Shown here piece after piece: positions 18,695 to 26,570 of a stretch of DNA of 64,000 nucleotides. Source of the DNA: JAUVXE01 sp964349355 (lineage in GTDB: Bacteria; Actinomycetota; Coriobacteriia; Anaerosomatales; SLCP01). The DNA lies in contig CAYGFZ010000002.1 of assembly GCA_964349355.1 (NCBI GenBank), positions 1 to 64,000 of the forward strand, written 5' to 3'. The translations under genes and the position numbers were made by a program. A model generated the notes under the pieces. The model worked only from the letters and a program-made list of their open reading frames with translations. It did not search any database and was not told the DNA's origin. Positions within the stretch are counted from its first letter, which is position 1. Each line of letters begins with the position of its first letter.

Positions 18695-18788
18695 ATCCAG
18701 TTCACCTTTCTGTTCGGATTCGCCCTCGTCTGAGATCGGCGTTGGTGAGTCGCGCGTCCCGGACGAGGGTACAGTTGACAACCGTCGC

Positions 18789-18799
18789 AGTATACCACA
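18789..18799 (-). promoter_or_regulatory. rpsO extended -10 promoter
   Basis: TGTGGTATACT on the minus strand combines a TATACT -10 (18789-18794) with an upstream TGTGG. It starts 5 bases beyond the ribF stop side and about 95 bases before rpsO. The -35 region is poor, which fits an extended -10 promoter. Confidence 0.65.
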
Positions 18800-18803
18800 C
18801 GAC

Positions 18804-19733
18804 CTACTCCGCAGCGCTGGCTATCGCGGCGATGTCGGCATGGATCGCGCGCGCGAGATCTGCCGGGTCGTCGAAGCGGCGCTGCGACCTGAGTCGACGT
18901 TCGATCTTCAGCGTGATGTGTTCGTGGAAGAGATCGCCCTCGAACCCGATCAGGTGGGCTTCAAGGGAACCATGGGCCGAGGGAAACGTCGGAGGGATCC
19001 CGACGGAGATCGCCGCCGGCCACGAGCGATCATCTACGAGTGCAGTACCGGCGTAGACCCCGTCTGCGGGAAGTGCGGCGTGTTCCTCGGGAAGAATGTT
19101 CGCCGTCGGTACGCCGAGTAGCGAGAGGCCCTCCCCTCTACCCCGTACGACCATGCCGCCGATCCTGTGAGACCTGCCGAGGAGACGGGCAGCGTCATCG
19201 ACAGAGCCATCGGCGATCAGAGCGCGGATGCGTGTAGAGGTCACAGGGGAGGAATCGAGGTGAACGAGTTCGTGGGCGGAGACGGCGAATCCCCCGCTCC
19301 GTCCGAGCTTCTCAAGGTCTTCGACCGTGCCCTCGGCGAAACGTCCGAACCTGAAGTCGATGCCGACATGAACAGCGAGCGGAGTGCAGGTCGCACGCAG
19401 CACTGCTGAGACGAACTTTTCGGGGGGCATGGATGCTATCGCAGTGTCAAAAGGAATGACGAGTACGATGTCCGCGCCTGCATCTCCGAGGAAGGTGCAC
19501 TTGTCGGCCAAGGTCAGGAGTTGGGCCGAGGACGCGTCGGGGGCGATCACCTGATCGGGGTCACGATCGAAGGTGAGGGCCATGCAGGGAACATCCCGCT
19601 GTGCGGCGTCGGAGGCGGAGGCAGCGATCAGGGCTTGGTGGCCGAGGTGGACCCCGTCGAAGACGCCGATAGCTACCACTGCGGGTCCCATGGATGGGGT
19701 CGTGTGCCCCCATTTGACGGTCCGGGTACTCAT
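18804..19733 (-). CDS. ribF: Bifunctional riboflavin kinase / FAD synthetase
   Basis: RibF phosphorylates riboflavin to FMN and adenylylates FMN to FAD. The N-terminal adenylyltransferase domain has GVFDGVHLGHQALI, and the C-terminal kinase domain has the HRIGGMVVRGRGEGLSLL and GVPTANI signatures. The 309 residues are standard. ATG at 19733 overlaps the truB stop as ATGA. The truB-ribF-rpsO-pnp order is widely conserved. Confidence 0.97.
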   Translation of the reverse strand: MSTRTVKWGHTTPSMGPAVVAIGVFDGVHLGHQALIAASASDAAQRDVPCMALTFDRDPDQVIAPDASSAQLLTLADKCTFLGDAGADIVLVIPFDTAIASMPPEKFVSAVLRATCTPLAVHVGIDFRFGRFAEGTVEDLEKLGRSGGFAVSAHELVHLDSSPVTSTRIRALIADGSVDDAARLLGRSHRIGGMVVRGRGEGLSLLGVPTANILPEEHAALPADGVYAGTALVDDRSWPAAISVGIPPTFPSAHGSLEAHLIGFEGDLFHEHITLKIERRLRSQRRFDDPADLARAIHADIAAIASAAE

Positions 19734-20665
19734 CGGCGGATACCTCCCGGCAAGACGACGTCCGCTGTCAGCGTACCTCCGGTGGCTTCGGTGCGGTAGA
19801 CGGCTAGCAGGGCTCCATGGTGGACGATGGCTCGGAGTCCGGGACCCGGGTGCTCGTCGGAGAGGGCGGGTGCGGTGAGCGGGACGCCGTCTGCCACCCG
19901 GCGGGCTGCCGCTTCGTCGACGTCGACGACGGGCAACCCGAGCAGGTGCACCGGGTCGGCGAACAACTCGCCGGGGTCGGTGGCGGCGCGGACCGCGCCG
20001 AGTGTGTGTGCGTCGTTCAGTGTCGCGGCCCCGCTTTCCGTGCGCCTGAGCGCACCGAGGTGGGCGGCGGATCCCACCGAGGCTCCCAGGTCGCGTGCGA
20101 TCGCACGGATGTAGGTACCCTTCGAGACAGTCATGCGAACATTCCAGACGACCGGAGGGCCGGACTCGATGCCGCTCAGTGATGCATCGAAGATCTCGAA
20201 GGTCCGCGGTTCTAACTCGACGCTCCCGCCGGCTCTGGCTACGCGGTGTGACACGCGCCCGTCACGTTTGATCGCGGAGTATGCCGGGGGCGTCTGTTCC
20301 CCTATGCCTACCAGCCCGGCGACCACGGCTGTCGCATAGTCGGTATTCGTGAATGCAGCCGGGACCGAAGCCTTTTCCACGACCGCACCCTCGGCATCGT
20401 CGGTATCGGTCCTCGTCCCAAAGACGATCCGGGCATCGTAGGACTTGACCGCCGCGGTCAGCAACGGCGCGAGGCGAGTCGCGGGGCCGACGAGGACCAC
20501 GAGCACGCCGGTGGCGGCGGGGTCGAGTGTGCCAGCGTGACCGACACGGCGTTCCCCCGTCGCCCTGCGGACCGCAGAGACGACGTCGTGACTGGTGATT
20601 CCCGACGGCTTGTCGACGATTAGTATGCCGGACAGGTCGGTACGTCCCCGTCGGGAGCGTTTCAC
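19730..20665 (-). CDS. truB: tRNA pseudouridine-55 synthase TruB
   Basis: TruB isomerises uridine 55 in the T-loop of tRNAs. The catalytic aspartate is D48 in VGHAGTLDPAATGVL, and the N-terminal motif is GILIVDKPSGITSHDV. The 311 residues include the thumb region with SKGTYIRAIARDLG. GTG at 20665 overlaps the nrnA stop (GTGA). It sits in the ribosome-maturation operon with rbfA. Confidence 0.97.
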   Translation of the reverse strand: MKRSRRGRTDLSGILIVDKPSGITSHDVVSAVRRATGERRVGHAGTLDPAATGVLVVLVGPATRLAPLLTAAVKSYDARIVFGTRTDTDDAEGAVVEKASVPAAFTNTDYATAVVAGLVGIGEQTPPAYSAIKRDGRVSHRVARAGGSVELEPRTFEIFDASLSGIESGPPVVWNVRMTVSKGTYIRAIARDLGASVGSAAHLGALRRTESGAATLNDAHTLGAVRAATDPGELFADPVHLLGLPVVDVDEAAARRVADGVPLTAPALSDEHPGPGLRAIVHHGALLAVYRTEATGGTLTADVVLPGGIRR

Positions 20666-21630
20666 TTCGCAGCGCCCCCGGGCAACAGTGGCAATAGTGC
20701 GTTTAAGAGCGTGACCCGACCGCCTTTCGCACTGAATCCCGCAGCGGCTGTGTGGCCTCCCCCGCCGAAGGTGCGAGCGACCGCAGCGACATCGAAACCG
20801 GTCTTGGCACGAAGATTAGCCCGAACATGATCCGGGTGGACACGCAGAAGGATAGCGACGTCGATGCCGGCCAGTGTGCGTATGGCGTCGACGAGATGCT
20901 CCGTCTCTTCGACCGTCGCCCCGGTCGATGTGTAGTCCCCGGCTGCGACCCAGGCGTGTGCGACCCGACCGTCGTTGGCAACTTCGATACGTGAAAGCAC
21001 AAGAGTCTCGAGTGCGAGGGCAGCACGTGATCGGTTCTCGTAGAGCATATGGTGCGCTTCGACGGTGTCGACGCCTGCATCGATCATGGCAGCGCCCTCA
21101 TGCAGAGCGTCTGCGGTGGTGTTCCCATATGCGAAGCGGCCGGTATCCGTGACGAGAGCTGTCCAGCAGCACAGTGCGATCTCCGGCGTCGGAGTGACCC
21201 CGAGGGGCTCGAGAAGCCGCCACACCATGAGACCTGTGGCGGCAGCCGAGACATCGGTGAGGTTGATGGTTCCGAAACCACTGTTGTCCGGGTGATGGTC
21301 GAGGACGATAGTCGTCGTCGCGGCCTCAGAGAGCTGAGCCGCTGCGCCGAGACGGTCGACGTTGGGTGTGTCGAGGGCGACGAACACGTCCGTCGGTTCG
21401 AGGTCTGCCGCCGGGACGAACAGACCGAAACCCGGCAGGAACGAGTAGGTCGAAGGGGGTTCGGCCGCGTCAGCAAGGGTGGGGACAGCGGGGACACCGG
21501 CATCACGAAGCGCCAGCGTCATGCCGAGCACCGAGCCGATGGCGTCACCGTCGGGCTTGACATGAGCGCAGACCGCTACTGACTGCGCCTTCCTGAGCGC
21601 GACAGAGACCCGGTGGTAGGCTGCAAGCAC
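20662..21630 (-). CDS. nrnA: DHH/DHHA1 oligoribonuclease / pAp phosphatase (NrnA type)
   Basis: NrnA-type enzymes degrade very short RNAs and dephosphorylate 3'-phosphoadenosine 5'-phosphate. The manganese motifs are HVKPDGDAIGS, LDHHPDN (the DHH signature) and, in the C-terminal DHHA1 domain, GGGGHTAAAGF. The protein is 322 residues. GTG at 21630 follows GGGGAG at 8 bases. The rbfA-nrnA-truB order recurs in Gram-positive bacteria and mycobacteria. Confidence 0.94.
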   Translation of the reverse strand: MLAAYHRVSVALRKAQSVAVCAHVKPDGDAIGSVLGMTLALRDAGVPAVPTLADAAEPPSTYSFLPGFGLFVPAADLEPTDVFVALDTPNVDRLGAAAQLSEAATTTIVLDHHPDNSGFGTINLTDVSAAATGLMVWRLLEPLGVTPTPEIALCCWTALVTDTGRFAYGNTTADALHEGAAMIDAGVDTVEAHHMLYENRSRAALALETLVLSRIEVANDGRVAHAWVAAGDYTSTGATVEETEHLVDAIRTLAGIDVAILLRVHPDHVRANLRAKTGFDVAAVARTFGGGGHTAAAGFSAKGGRVTLLNALLPLLPGGAAK

Positions 21631-21635
21631 CAGGG

Positions 21636-22034
21636 TTACTCCCCGTCCTCGGGGTCAGAAGCCGGCTCGGCCTCCTCGACGTTGCGAAGGGTCGGCGGAA
21701 CGTCTTTGAGGGCTTCGGCGATACGCATGCTCTCGTCGATCGAGCCGTCGAGGAAGAAGCGCAGCTCAGGAGTGAGGCGCAGCGTGATACGCCCGCCGAG
21801 AAGCGTGCGGATACGCCCCTTGGCGGACTCGAGTCCGGCAAGCATCTCGGCATAGCGCTCGTCACCGCCGTGAGTGGTCACGTAGATGCTGGCGACGGAC
21901 ATGTCGGAACTGACCTCGGCCGAGGTGACGGTCACGAGTTCGAGTCGCGGATCGGAGACCTCCTCGGTGAGGATACGTGCGATCTCCTCCCTGACCATCT
22001 CGTTGACCTTACGGGTTCTGGGGGTTTGCTTCAC
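21636..22034 (-). CDS. rbfA: 30S ribosome-binding factor A
   Basis: RbfA is a KH-fold protein that assists late 30S maturation near the 5' end of 16S rRNA. The 132 residues show the family pattern RKVNEMVREEIARIL at the start and RIRTLLGGRITLRLTPELRF in the body, with an acidic C-terminal tail. GTG at 22034 has GGAAG at 7 bases. It follows infB by 19 bases. Confidence 0.96.
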   Translation of the reverse strand: MKQTPRTRKVNEMVREEIARILTEEVSDPRLELVTVTSAEVSSDMSVASIYVTTHGGDERYAEMLAGLESAKGRIRTLLGGRITLRLTPELRFFLDGSIDESMRIAEALKDVPPTLRNVEEAEPASDPEDGE

Positions 22035-22053
22035 TGGGCTACTTCCTGGCTGC

Positions 22054-24492
22054 CTATGACTCGCGGGCGATTTCGATGACCTTGTATGCCTCGACGACGT
22101 CGCCCTCCTTGACGTCTTGGAATCCGGTGATGCTCAGCCCGCATTCGTAGCCTGAGCGGACCGACTTGACGTCGTCTTTGAACCGGCGAAGCGAACCGAG
22201 ACGTCCTTCGTAGATGACCGTACCGTCGCGAACGACACGGACGAGGTCGTCACGCATGATCTCGCCACTGAGGACGTAGGACCCGGCGATGACGCCGAGT
22301 TTCGGCACCCGGAAGAGCTCCCGGATCTCGACGCGCGCGGTCTCCTCTTCGTGGAACTCGGGTGCGAGAAGTCCGACCCGGGCTGCGTTGATCTCCTCGA
22401 TTGCCTGGTAGATGACGCGGTACAGGCGAATATCGACGCTTTCCTTCTCTGCGGTGACCTTGGCCTTCGGCTCGGGACGTACGTTGAAGCCGATGATGAT
22501 CGCGTCAGATGCGTCTGCCAGCATGACGTCTGTCTCGGTGATAGCGCCGACGGCCGAGTGGATGACGTTGATGCGTACCTCGGTCTGGTCCATCTTGTCG
22601 AGGGCGTCCTTGAGCGCCTCGATAGAGCCCTGGACGTCGGCCTTCACGACGAGGTTGAGCTCGGCGAGTTCACCCTCCTGGATTCGCGCGAAGAGATCGT
22701 CGAGGGAGATGTGGACCTTGCGCTCCTGCGCGAGAAGACGCTGCTTGAGAGCTCGTTCCTCGGCGAGGTTTCGCGCATCGCGTTCATCGGCGAACACGCG
22801 GAACTCATCTCCGGCCTTTGGCACACTGCTCAGGCCGAGTATCTCGACGGGATCTGCAGGTCCGGCATCAGCCACCACAGCGCCGAGCGGGTTGACGAGT
22901 GCGCGAACGCGCCCGTGGCTCGTGCCGGCGACGAGTGCGTCTCCGACACGCAGCGTACCGCGCTGGATGAGGACGGTCGCGACAGGACCGCGTCCGCGAT
23001 CGAGCTTCGCTTCGATAACGACGCCCGATGCGGCAGCCGTCGGGTTAGCTTTCAGCTCGAGCACATCGGCCTGGAGAAGGATCATCTCGAGAAGCTCATC
23101 CATGTTGAGGCGCTGTTTGGCCGAGACGTTGACGAAGATGTCGCTTCCGCCCCACTCCTCCGGCACGATCTCATGCTCGGTGAGCTCCTGGCGAACACGT
23201 TCGGGGTTGGCGCCCTCTTTATCGATCTTGTTGACAGCGACGATAATCGGAACACCTGCGGCCTTCGCATGGTGGATCGCTTCGACGGTCTGCGGCATAA
23301 CACCGTCGTCGGCGGCGACAACGAGGACGGCGACGTCTGTGACCCTGGCGCCGCGGGCACGCATGGCGGTGAACGCCTCGTGGCCCGGCGTGTCGATGAA
23401 GGTGACATTCTTGCCGTTGTGGGTCACGACGCTTGCACCGATGTGCTGTGTGATGCCACCCGCTTCAGTCTCGGCAACACCGGTCTCGCGAATGGCGTCG
23501 AGTAGCGACGTCTTACCGTGGTCGACGTGACCCATGACCGTGACGACCGGCGGACGGGGTATGAGGTCCTCGGGAGCGTCGTCGAATACGAAGCCGGCCT
23601 CTTCTTCCGGGGCGACGACGATCACTTCGCGGTCGAGATCCTCTGCGATCAACTCCACGATGTCGTTCATCATCGGTTGATTCACCGTGAGCGGTGTTCC
23701 GAGGAGCATGAGACGCTTGATGACCTCGGTCGAGGGAAGCTCCAGGGCGTCAGCGAACTCGCCTACTGTCACACCCTCGGTGATAGTGATGGCCTCTCCA
23801 CCCGTAGCGCCTGTGGCAGTCTGCTGCGGCACCGTCTCGACGGCGACGACCTCCTCCTGCTTCGCACGTTTCTCTTTGCGCTTCTTGCGCTTGCCCTGCT
23901 CGGCTCCTGCAGCAGCGACAGCGGCCTTAGCTTGCTCTATGACCGAACTACCGACGGTGACCTGCTCGGCTTCCCTGGCCATCTGGCGATAACGTTCTGC
24001 CTCGGCCTTCTCGAGTGCTGCGGCCGCCTCAGCCTCTTTCTTGGCCGCCTCAGCTGCAAGACGCTCATCCTCCTCGCGACGGACCTGTTCGGTGATCCTG
24101 CGCGCCTCTTCTTTGACGCGGCGGGCGGCCTCGTCGGCCTTCTCCTGCTCGGCGGTCGACTGTTGCGCAGTCTCCGCGGCGAGACGCTCTTCCTCCTCGC
24201 GTCGCGCCTGTTCGGCGGCGCGGTGAGCTTCCTCCTCGGCGCGTCGGGCGATCTCGGCGGCCTCACGCTTCGCGCTATCGGCAGCTTCCTGCTTGAGACG
24301 CTCTTCTTCGAGTGCGGCCTGTCGCTCGGCGATCAGCGGACCTAGCTCCTTGCGGATCTTGTCCACGTAGGCCTCGACGAGTGTCGATGCGTGGTTCTTT
24401 GCGGGGATCTTCATCGCCTGGAGCTTTTCGAGTAGCTCCTTGGATGTCATTCCGAACTCCTTGGCGAGTTCGTGGACTCTCATGCTTGGCAT
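22054..24492 (-). CDS. infB: Translation initiation factor IF-2
   Basis: IF-2 is the GTPase that places initiator tRNA on the 30S subunit. In 812 residues: an N-terminal IF2N domain (residues 4-55), a long charged coiled coil (about 58-175), a lysine-rich patch, a second IF2N-like segment (240-290), the G domain with GHVDHGKT at 321-328 and DTPGHEAF, and the C-terminal beta-barrel domains. The coiled coil contains an internal duplication of about 41 residues. GGTGA lies 7 bases before ATG 24492. Confidence 0.98.
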   Translation of the reverse strand: MPSMRVHELAKEFGMTSKELLEKLQAMKIPAKNHASTLVEAYVDKIRKELGPLIAERQAALEEERLKQEAADSAKREAAEIARRAEEEAHRAAEQARREEEERLAAETAQQSTAEQEKADEAARRVKEEARRITEQVRREEDERLAAEAAKKEAEAAAALEKAEAERYRQMAREAEQVTVGSSVIEQAKAAVAAAGAEQGKRKKRKEKRAKQEEVVAVETVPQQTATGATGGEAITITEGVTVGEFADALELPSTEVIKRLMLLGTPLTVNQPMMNDIVELIAEDLDREVIVVAPEEEAGFVFDDAPEDLIPRPPVVTVMGHVDHGKTSLLDAIRETGVAETEAGGITQHIGASVVTHNGKNVTFIDTPGHEAFTAMRARGARVTDVAVLVVAADDGVMPQTVEAIHHAKAAGVPIIVAVNKIDKEGANPERVRQELTEHEIVPEEWGGSDIFVNVSAKQRLNMDELLEMILLQADVLELKANPTAAASGVVIEAKLDRGRGPVATVLIQRGTLRVGDALVAGTSHGRVRALVNPLGAVVADAGPADPVEILGLSSVPKAGDEFRVFADERDARNLAEERALKQRLLAQERKVHISLDDLFARIQEGELAELNLVVKADVQGSIEALKDALDKMDQTEVRINVIHSAVGAITETDVMLADASDAIIIGFNVRPEPKAKVTAEKESVDIRLYRVIYQAIEEINAARVGLLAPEFHEEETARVEIRELFRVPKLGVIAGSYVLSGEIMRDDLVRVVRDGTVIYEGRLGSLRRFKDDVKSVRSGYECGLSITGFQDVKEGDVVEAYKVIEIARES

Positions 24493-24499
24493 CGAGCGG

Positions 24500-24802
24500 T
24501 CACCATCCTTGCTGCAAGGTCGCGGGGGAGTCGATCTGCGCCTCGAGGTCTCGTTTCAATCGGTCAAGGTCGTCATCGTGAAGTCGTACGCGGAGCGCGG
24601 AATCGAACCGCCGACGGGTCATGGCAGCATCAAAGCATTCAATCCGCCGGCAGAGGTACGCCCCGCGTCCGCTGGTCTTCCCCGAAGGATCGACCTCTAT
24701 GTGACCGTCCTTGGTGCGGACGATCCGGACAAAGGTGCGCTTGTCGCCGGTCGCGCTACACCCGATGCAGGTGCGCACCGGTGTCTTGCGGGTCCGCGTC
24801 AC
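24500..24802 (-). CDS. ylxR: YlxR family RNA-binding protein
   Basis: This 100-residue protein is the small YlxR/DUF448 partner found between nusA and infB. The hallmark residues are RTCIGC and GRGAYLC. The fold is RNA-binding-like; reported roles include RNase P interaction and transcriptional regulation, but function is not settled. GTG at 24802 overlaps the nusA stop. The usual neighbour ylxQ, an L7Ae-type protein, is absent: only 7 bases separate ylxR from infB. Confidence 0.94.
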   Translation of the reverse strand: MTRTRKTPVRTCIGCSATGDKRTFVRIVRTKDGHIEVDPSGKTSGRGAYLCRRIECFDAAMTRRRFDSALRVRLHDDDLDRLKRDLEAQIDSPATLQQGW

Positions 24803-25944
24803 GAGTCGGCATCCTCCTTCGCATGGACGCCACAGTACTTAGAACCCGGCCGGGACTTATTGCGGCAGCGCAGTCCCGAACTGGCAACAGCGATACAGCG
24901 TCCGTCCGCATCCTCTTCCGCGGCACCGTCTTCGCCTGTTCGGCCATAAGCGGAAAGTCCACTCTCGGCGGCCTGGGCGAGGCTCTTGATGTCGATGCGC
25001 CAGCCAGTCAGCTTCGCGGCGAGGCGTGCATTCTGCCCCTCCTTGCCGATGGCGAGCGAGAGCTGGTCGTCTGGGACGATAACTGTCGCGATGTGGTTCT
25101 GCTCGTCGATAAGTACCGAGGAGACCTTCGCGGGTGAGATCGAGTTGGCCACATAGTCCGCCGAGCCTTCGGACCAAGGGATGACGTCGATGCGCTCGCC
25201 GCGCAGTTCGCTGACGATCATCCGGACCCGGCTTCCCTTGGGCCCGACACAGGCTCCCACGGGATCGAGGCCGGTCTCTCGGCTGGCCACGGCGACTTTG
25301 GAACGCATGCCGGGCTCGCGCGCTACGCTCTTGATCTCGACAAGTCCGTCGTAGATCTCAGGGACTTCGAGTTCGAAGAGGCGACGAATGAGGCCGGGAT
25401 GGGTTCGCGAGACGACGATCGACGGCTCCGTCGATGTCTTGCGGACCTCGATGATGTAGGCCTTGAGACGCTGATTGTGATCGTAACGCTCGTTGGGAGG
25501 CTGCTCAGCCGGAGGCAGAAGAGCCTCGACACCTTCACGAAGCTTGATGAGGGTGTAACGATTATCGGACTGCTGCACCGTTCCCGTGACACTCTCGCCG
25601 ACACGATCCGAGTACTCCTCGTAGATCCGGTCGCGCTCGACCTCGCGAATCGAGGACATGATCACGTTCTTCGCCGCCTGGGCGGCGATGCGGGAGACGT
25701 CGGCGGGAGTGATGTCGTTCTCTTCGAACTCCGGCTCCTCTTCGGTCCCGCCGACCGGAACGCGTTCGTAGACGTAGATACGACCGGTCTCACGATCGAT
25801 CGAAACCCTGGCCTCATTCTCGAGATCGAGGATGCGCCGGTACGTGGCCGCGAGCTGTTGCTCGAGGCGATCAAGCATCTCCATCTCATCGATGTTCTTC
25901 TCGCGTGCTAGCTGTCGCAACGCGTCCATGAGTTCGGAACTCAT
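24799..25944 (-). CDS. nusA: Transcription factor NusA with a zinc-motif tail
   Basis: NusA binds RNA polymerase and RNA to control pausing, termination and antitermination. In 381 residues: the N-terminal polymerase-binding domain (1-125), S1 (about 130-200), KH1 with GACVGPKGSRVRMIVSEL and KH2 with LAIGKEGQNARLAAKLTG. Past KH2 there is an unusual tail with C350, C360, C371 and H374 (C-x9-C-x10-C-x2-H), resembling short zinc-binding repeats of the RC-x(8-9)-C-x-YCxxH kind. ATG at 25944 overlaps the rimP stop. Confidence 0.97.
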   Translation of the reverse strand: MSSELMDALRQLAREKNIDEMEMLDRLEQQLAATYRRILDLENEARVSIDRETGRIYVYERVPVGGTEEEPEFEENDITPADVSRIAAQAAKNVIMSSIREVERDRIYEEYSDRVGESVTGTVQQSDNRYTLIKLREGVEALLPPAEQPPNERYDHNQRLKAYIIEVRKTSTEPSIVVSRTHPGLIRRLFELEVPEIYDGLVEIKSVAREPGMRSKVAVASRETGLDPVGACVGPKGSRVRMIVSELRGERIDVIPWSEGSADYVANSISPAKVSSVLIDEQNHIATVIVPDDQLSLAIGKEGQNARLAAKLTGWRIDIKSLAQAAESGLSAYGRTGEDGAAEEDADGRCIAVASSGLRCRNKSRPGSKYCGVHAKEDADS

Positions 25945-26429
25945 CGCTGGCTGCCACCCTTTCCCTGTCTGAAGTCCACTTCACCCTTGAGCCGCGCAGA
26001 GAGCACGTCGGCATAGGGGACGTGAACGGATGTTCCGTCAGAATCGAGGACGATAGTCTCGTCCTCGACACCGGTGATCCGTCCTGTATGTCGACTCACG
26101 CCAGCGATCGGGCGGGTCTTCATCGAGACGTCAGAACCGGTGAAGCGAACATAATCTGCGAGCTTGCGGAGCGGCCTGTCGATCCCCGGAGATGAGACCT
26201 CAAGGGTGTATGGGCCGTCGAACGGGTCGGTCTGGTCAAGGAGGGTAGTCACCCACTGGTTGGCTGAACAGACGGCATCGAGGTCGATGCCGCCATCCCG
26301 GTCCAGGTAGACCCGAAGAATCGGAGAGCCCTGGCCGCCAGCGAGTTCGACGGCGACGAGTTCGAAGCCCTGTCGTGTTGCCTCCGGCTCAAGGACAGAC
26401 TCCAGGCGCGCAATGAGAACCTCACTCAC
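25941..26429 (-). CDS. rimP: Ribosome maturation factor RimP
   Basis: RimP acts early in 30S assembly. The 162-residue protein contains the family stretch YTLEVSSPGIDRPLRK and a C-terminal SH3-like domain with VSRHTGRITGVEDETIVLD. GTG at 26429 has a strong AAGGAGG site 9 bases upstream. It begins the rimP-nusA-ylxR-infB-rbfA operon. A promoter and an intrinsic terminator both lie directly upstream. Confidence 0.95.
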   Translation of the reverse strand: MSEVLIARLESVLEPEATRQGFELVAVELAGGQGSPILRVYLDRDGGIDLDAVCSANQWVTTLLDQTDPFDGPYTLEVSSPGIDRPLRKLADYVRFTGSDVSMKTRPIAGVSRHTGRITGVEDETIVLDSDGTSVHVPYADVLSARLKGEVDFRQGKGGSQR

Positions 26430-26450
26430 GCCGACCGACCTCCTTCCAGA

Positions 26451-26478
26451 CAAAAAGAAGCGGGGGTCTCCCACTTCT
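26451..26478 (-). terminator. Intrinsic terminator / putative attenuator in the rimP-nusA leader
   Basis: On the minus strand a 9-base-pair stem (AGAAGTGGG with CCCGCTTCT, one G-U pair) closes a 5-base loop and is followed by five T. It lies downstream of a likely promoter at 26505-26515 and only 22 bases before the rimP start, so it can end transcripts before the operon. It may also end proS transcripts. Bacillus nusA is known to be regulated through leader termination (from memory), which makes attenuation plausible. Confidence 0.78.
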
Positions 26479-26504
26479 CGCGGCACGTTCTGTACAACCA
26501 TGTG

Positions 26505-26515
26505 ATTCTAACACA
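26505..26515 (-). promoter_or_regulatory. Probable promoter of the rimP-nusA-infB operon
   Basis: TGTGTTAGAAT on the minus strand gives a TAGAAT -10 (26505-26510) with an upstream TG. A weak TTGTGC -35 lies 16 bases further up. Transcription would start near 26498, about 70 bases before rimP and upstream of the terminator hairpin. Confidence 0.6.
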
Positions 26516-26570
26516 CGCCGGACCAGGCACAAAGGTCAGGCAGGACGTTCGAACGGAGGCCGTCTGATTC

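Noticed and set aside
18775..18780. TTGACA on the plus strand near rpsO
   Set aside because: No -10 at 16-18 bases, and no plus-strand gene follows.
22351..23505. 384-codon plus-strand frame opposite infB
   Set aside because: Shadow of the infB GTPase region; no conserved motif.
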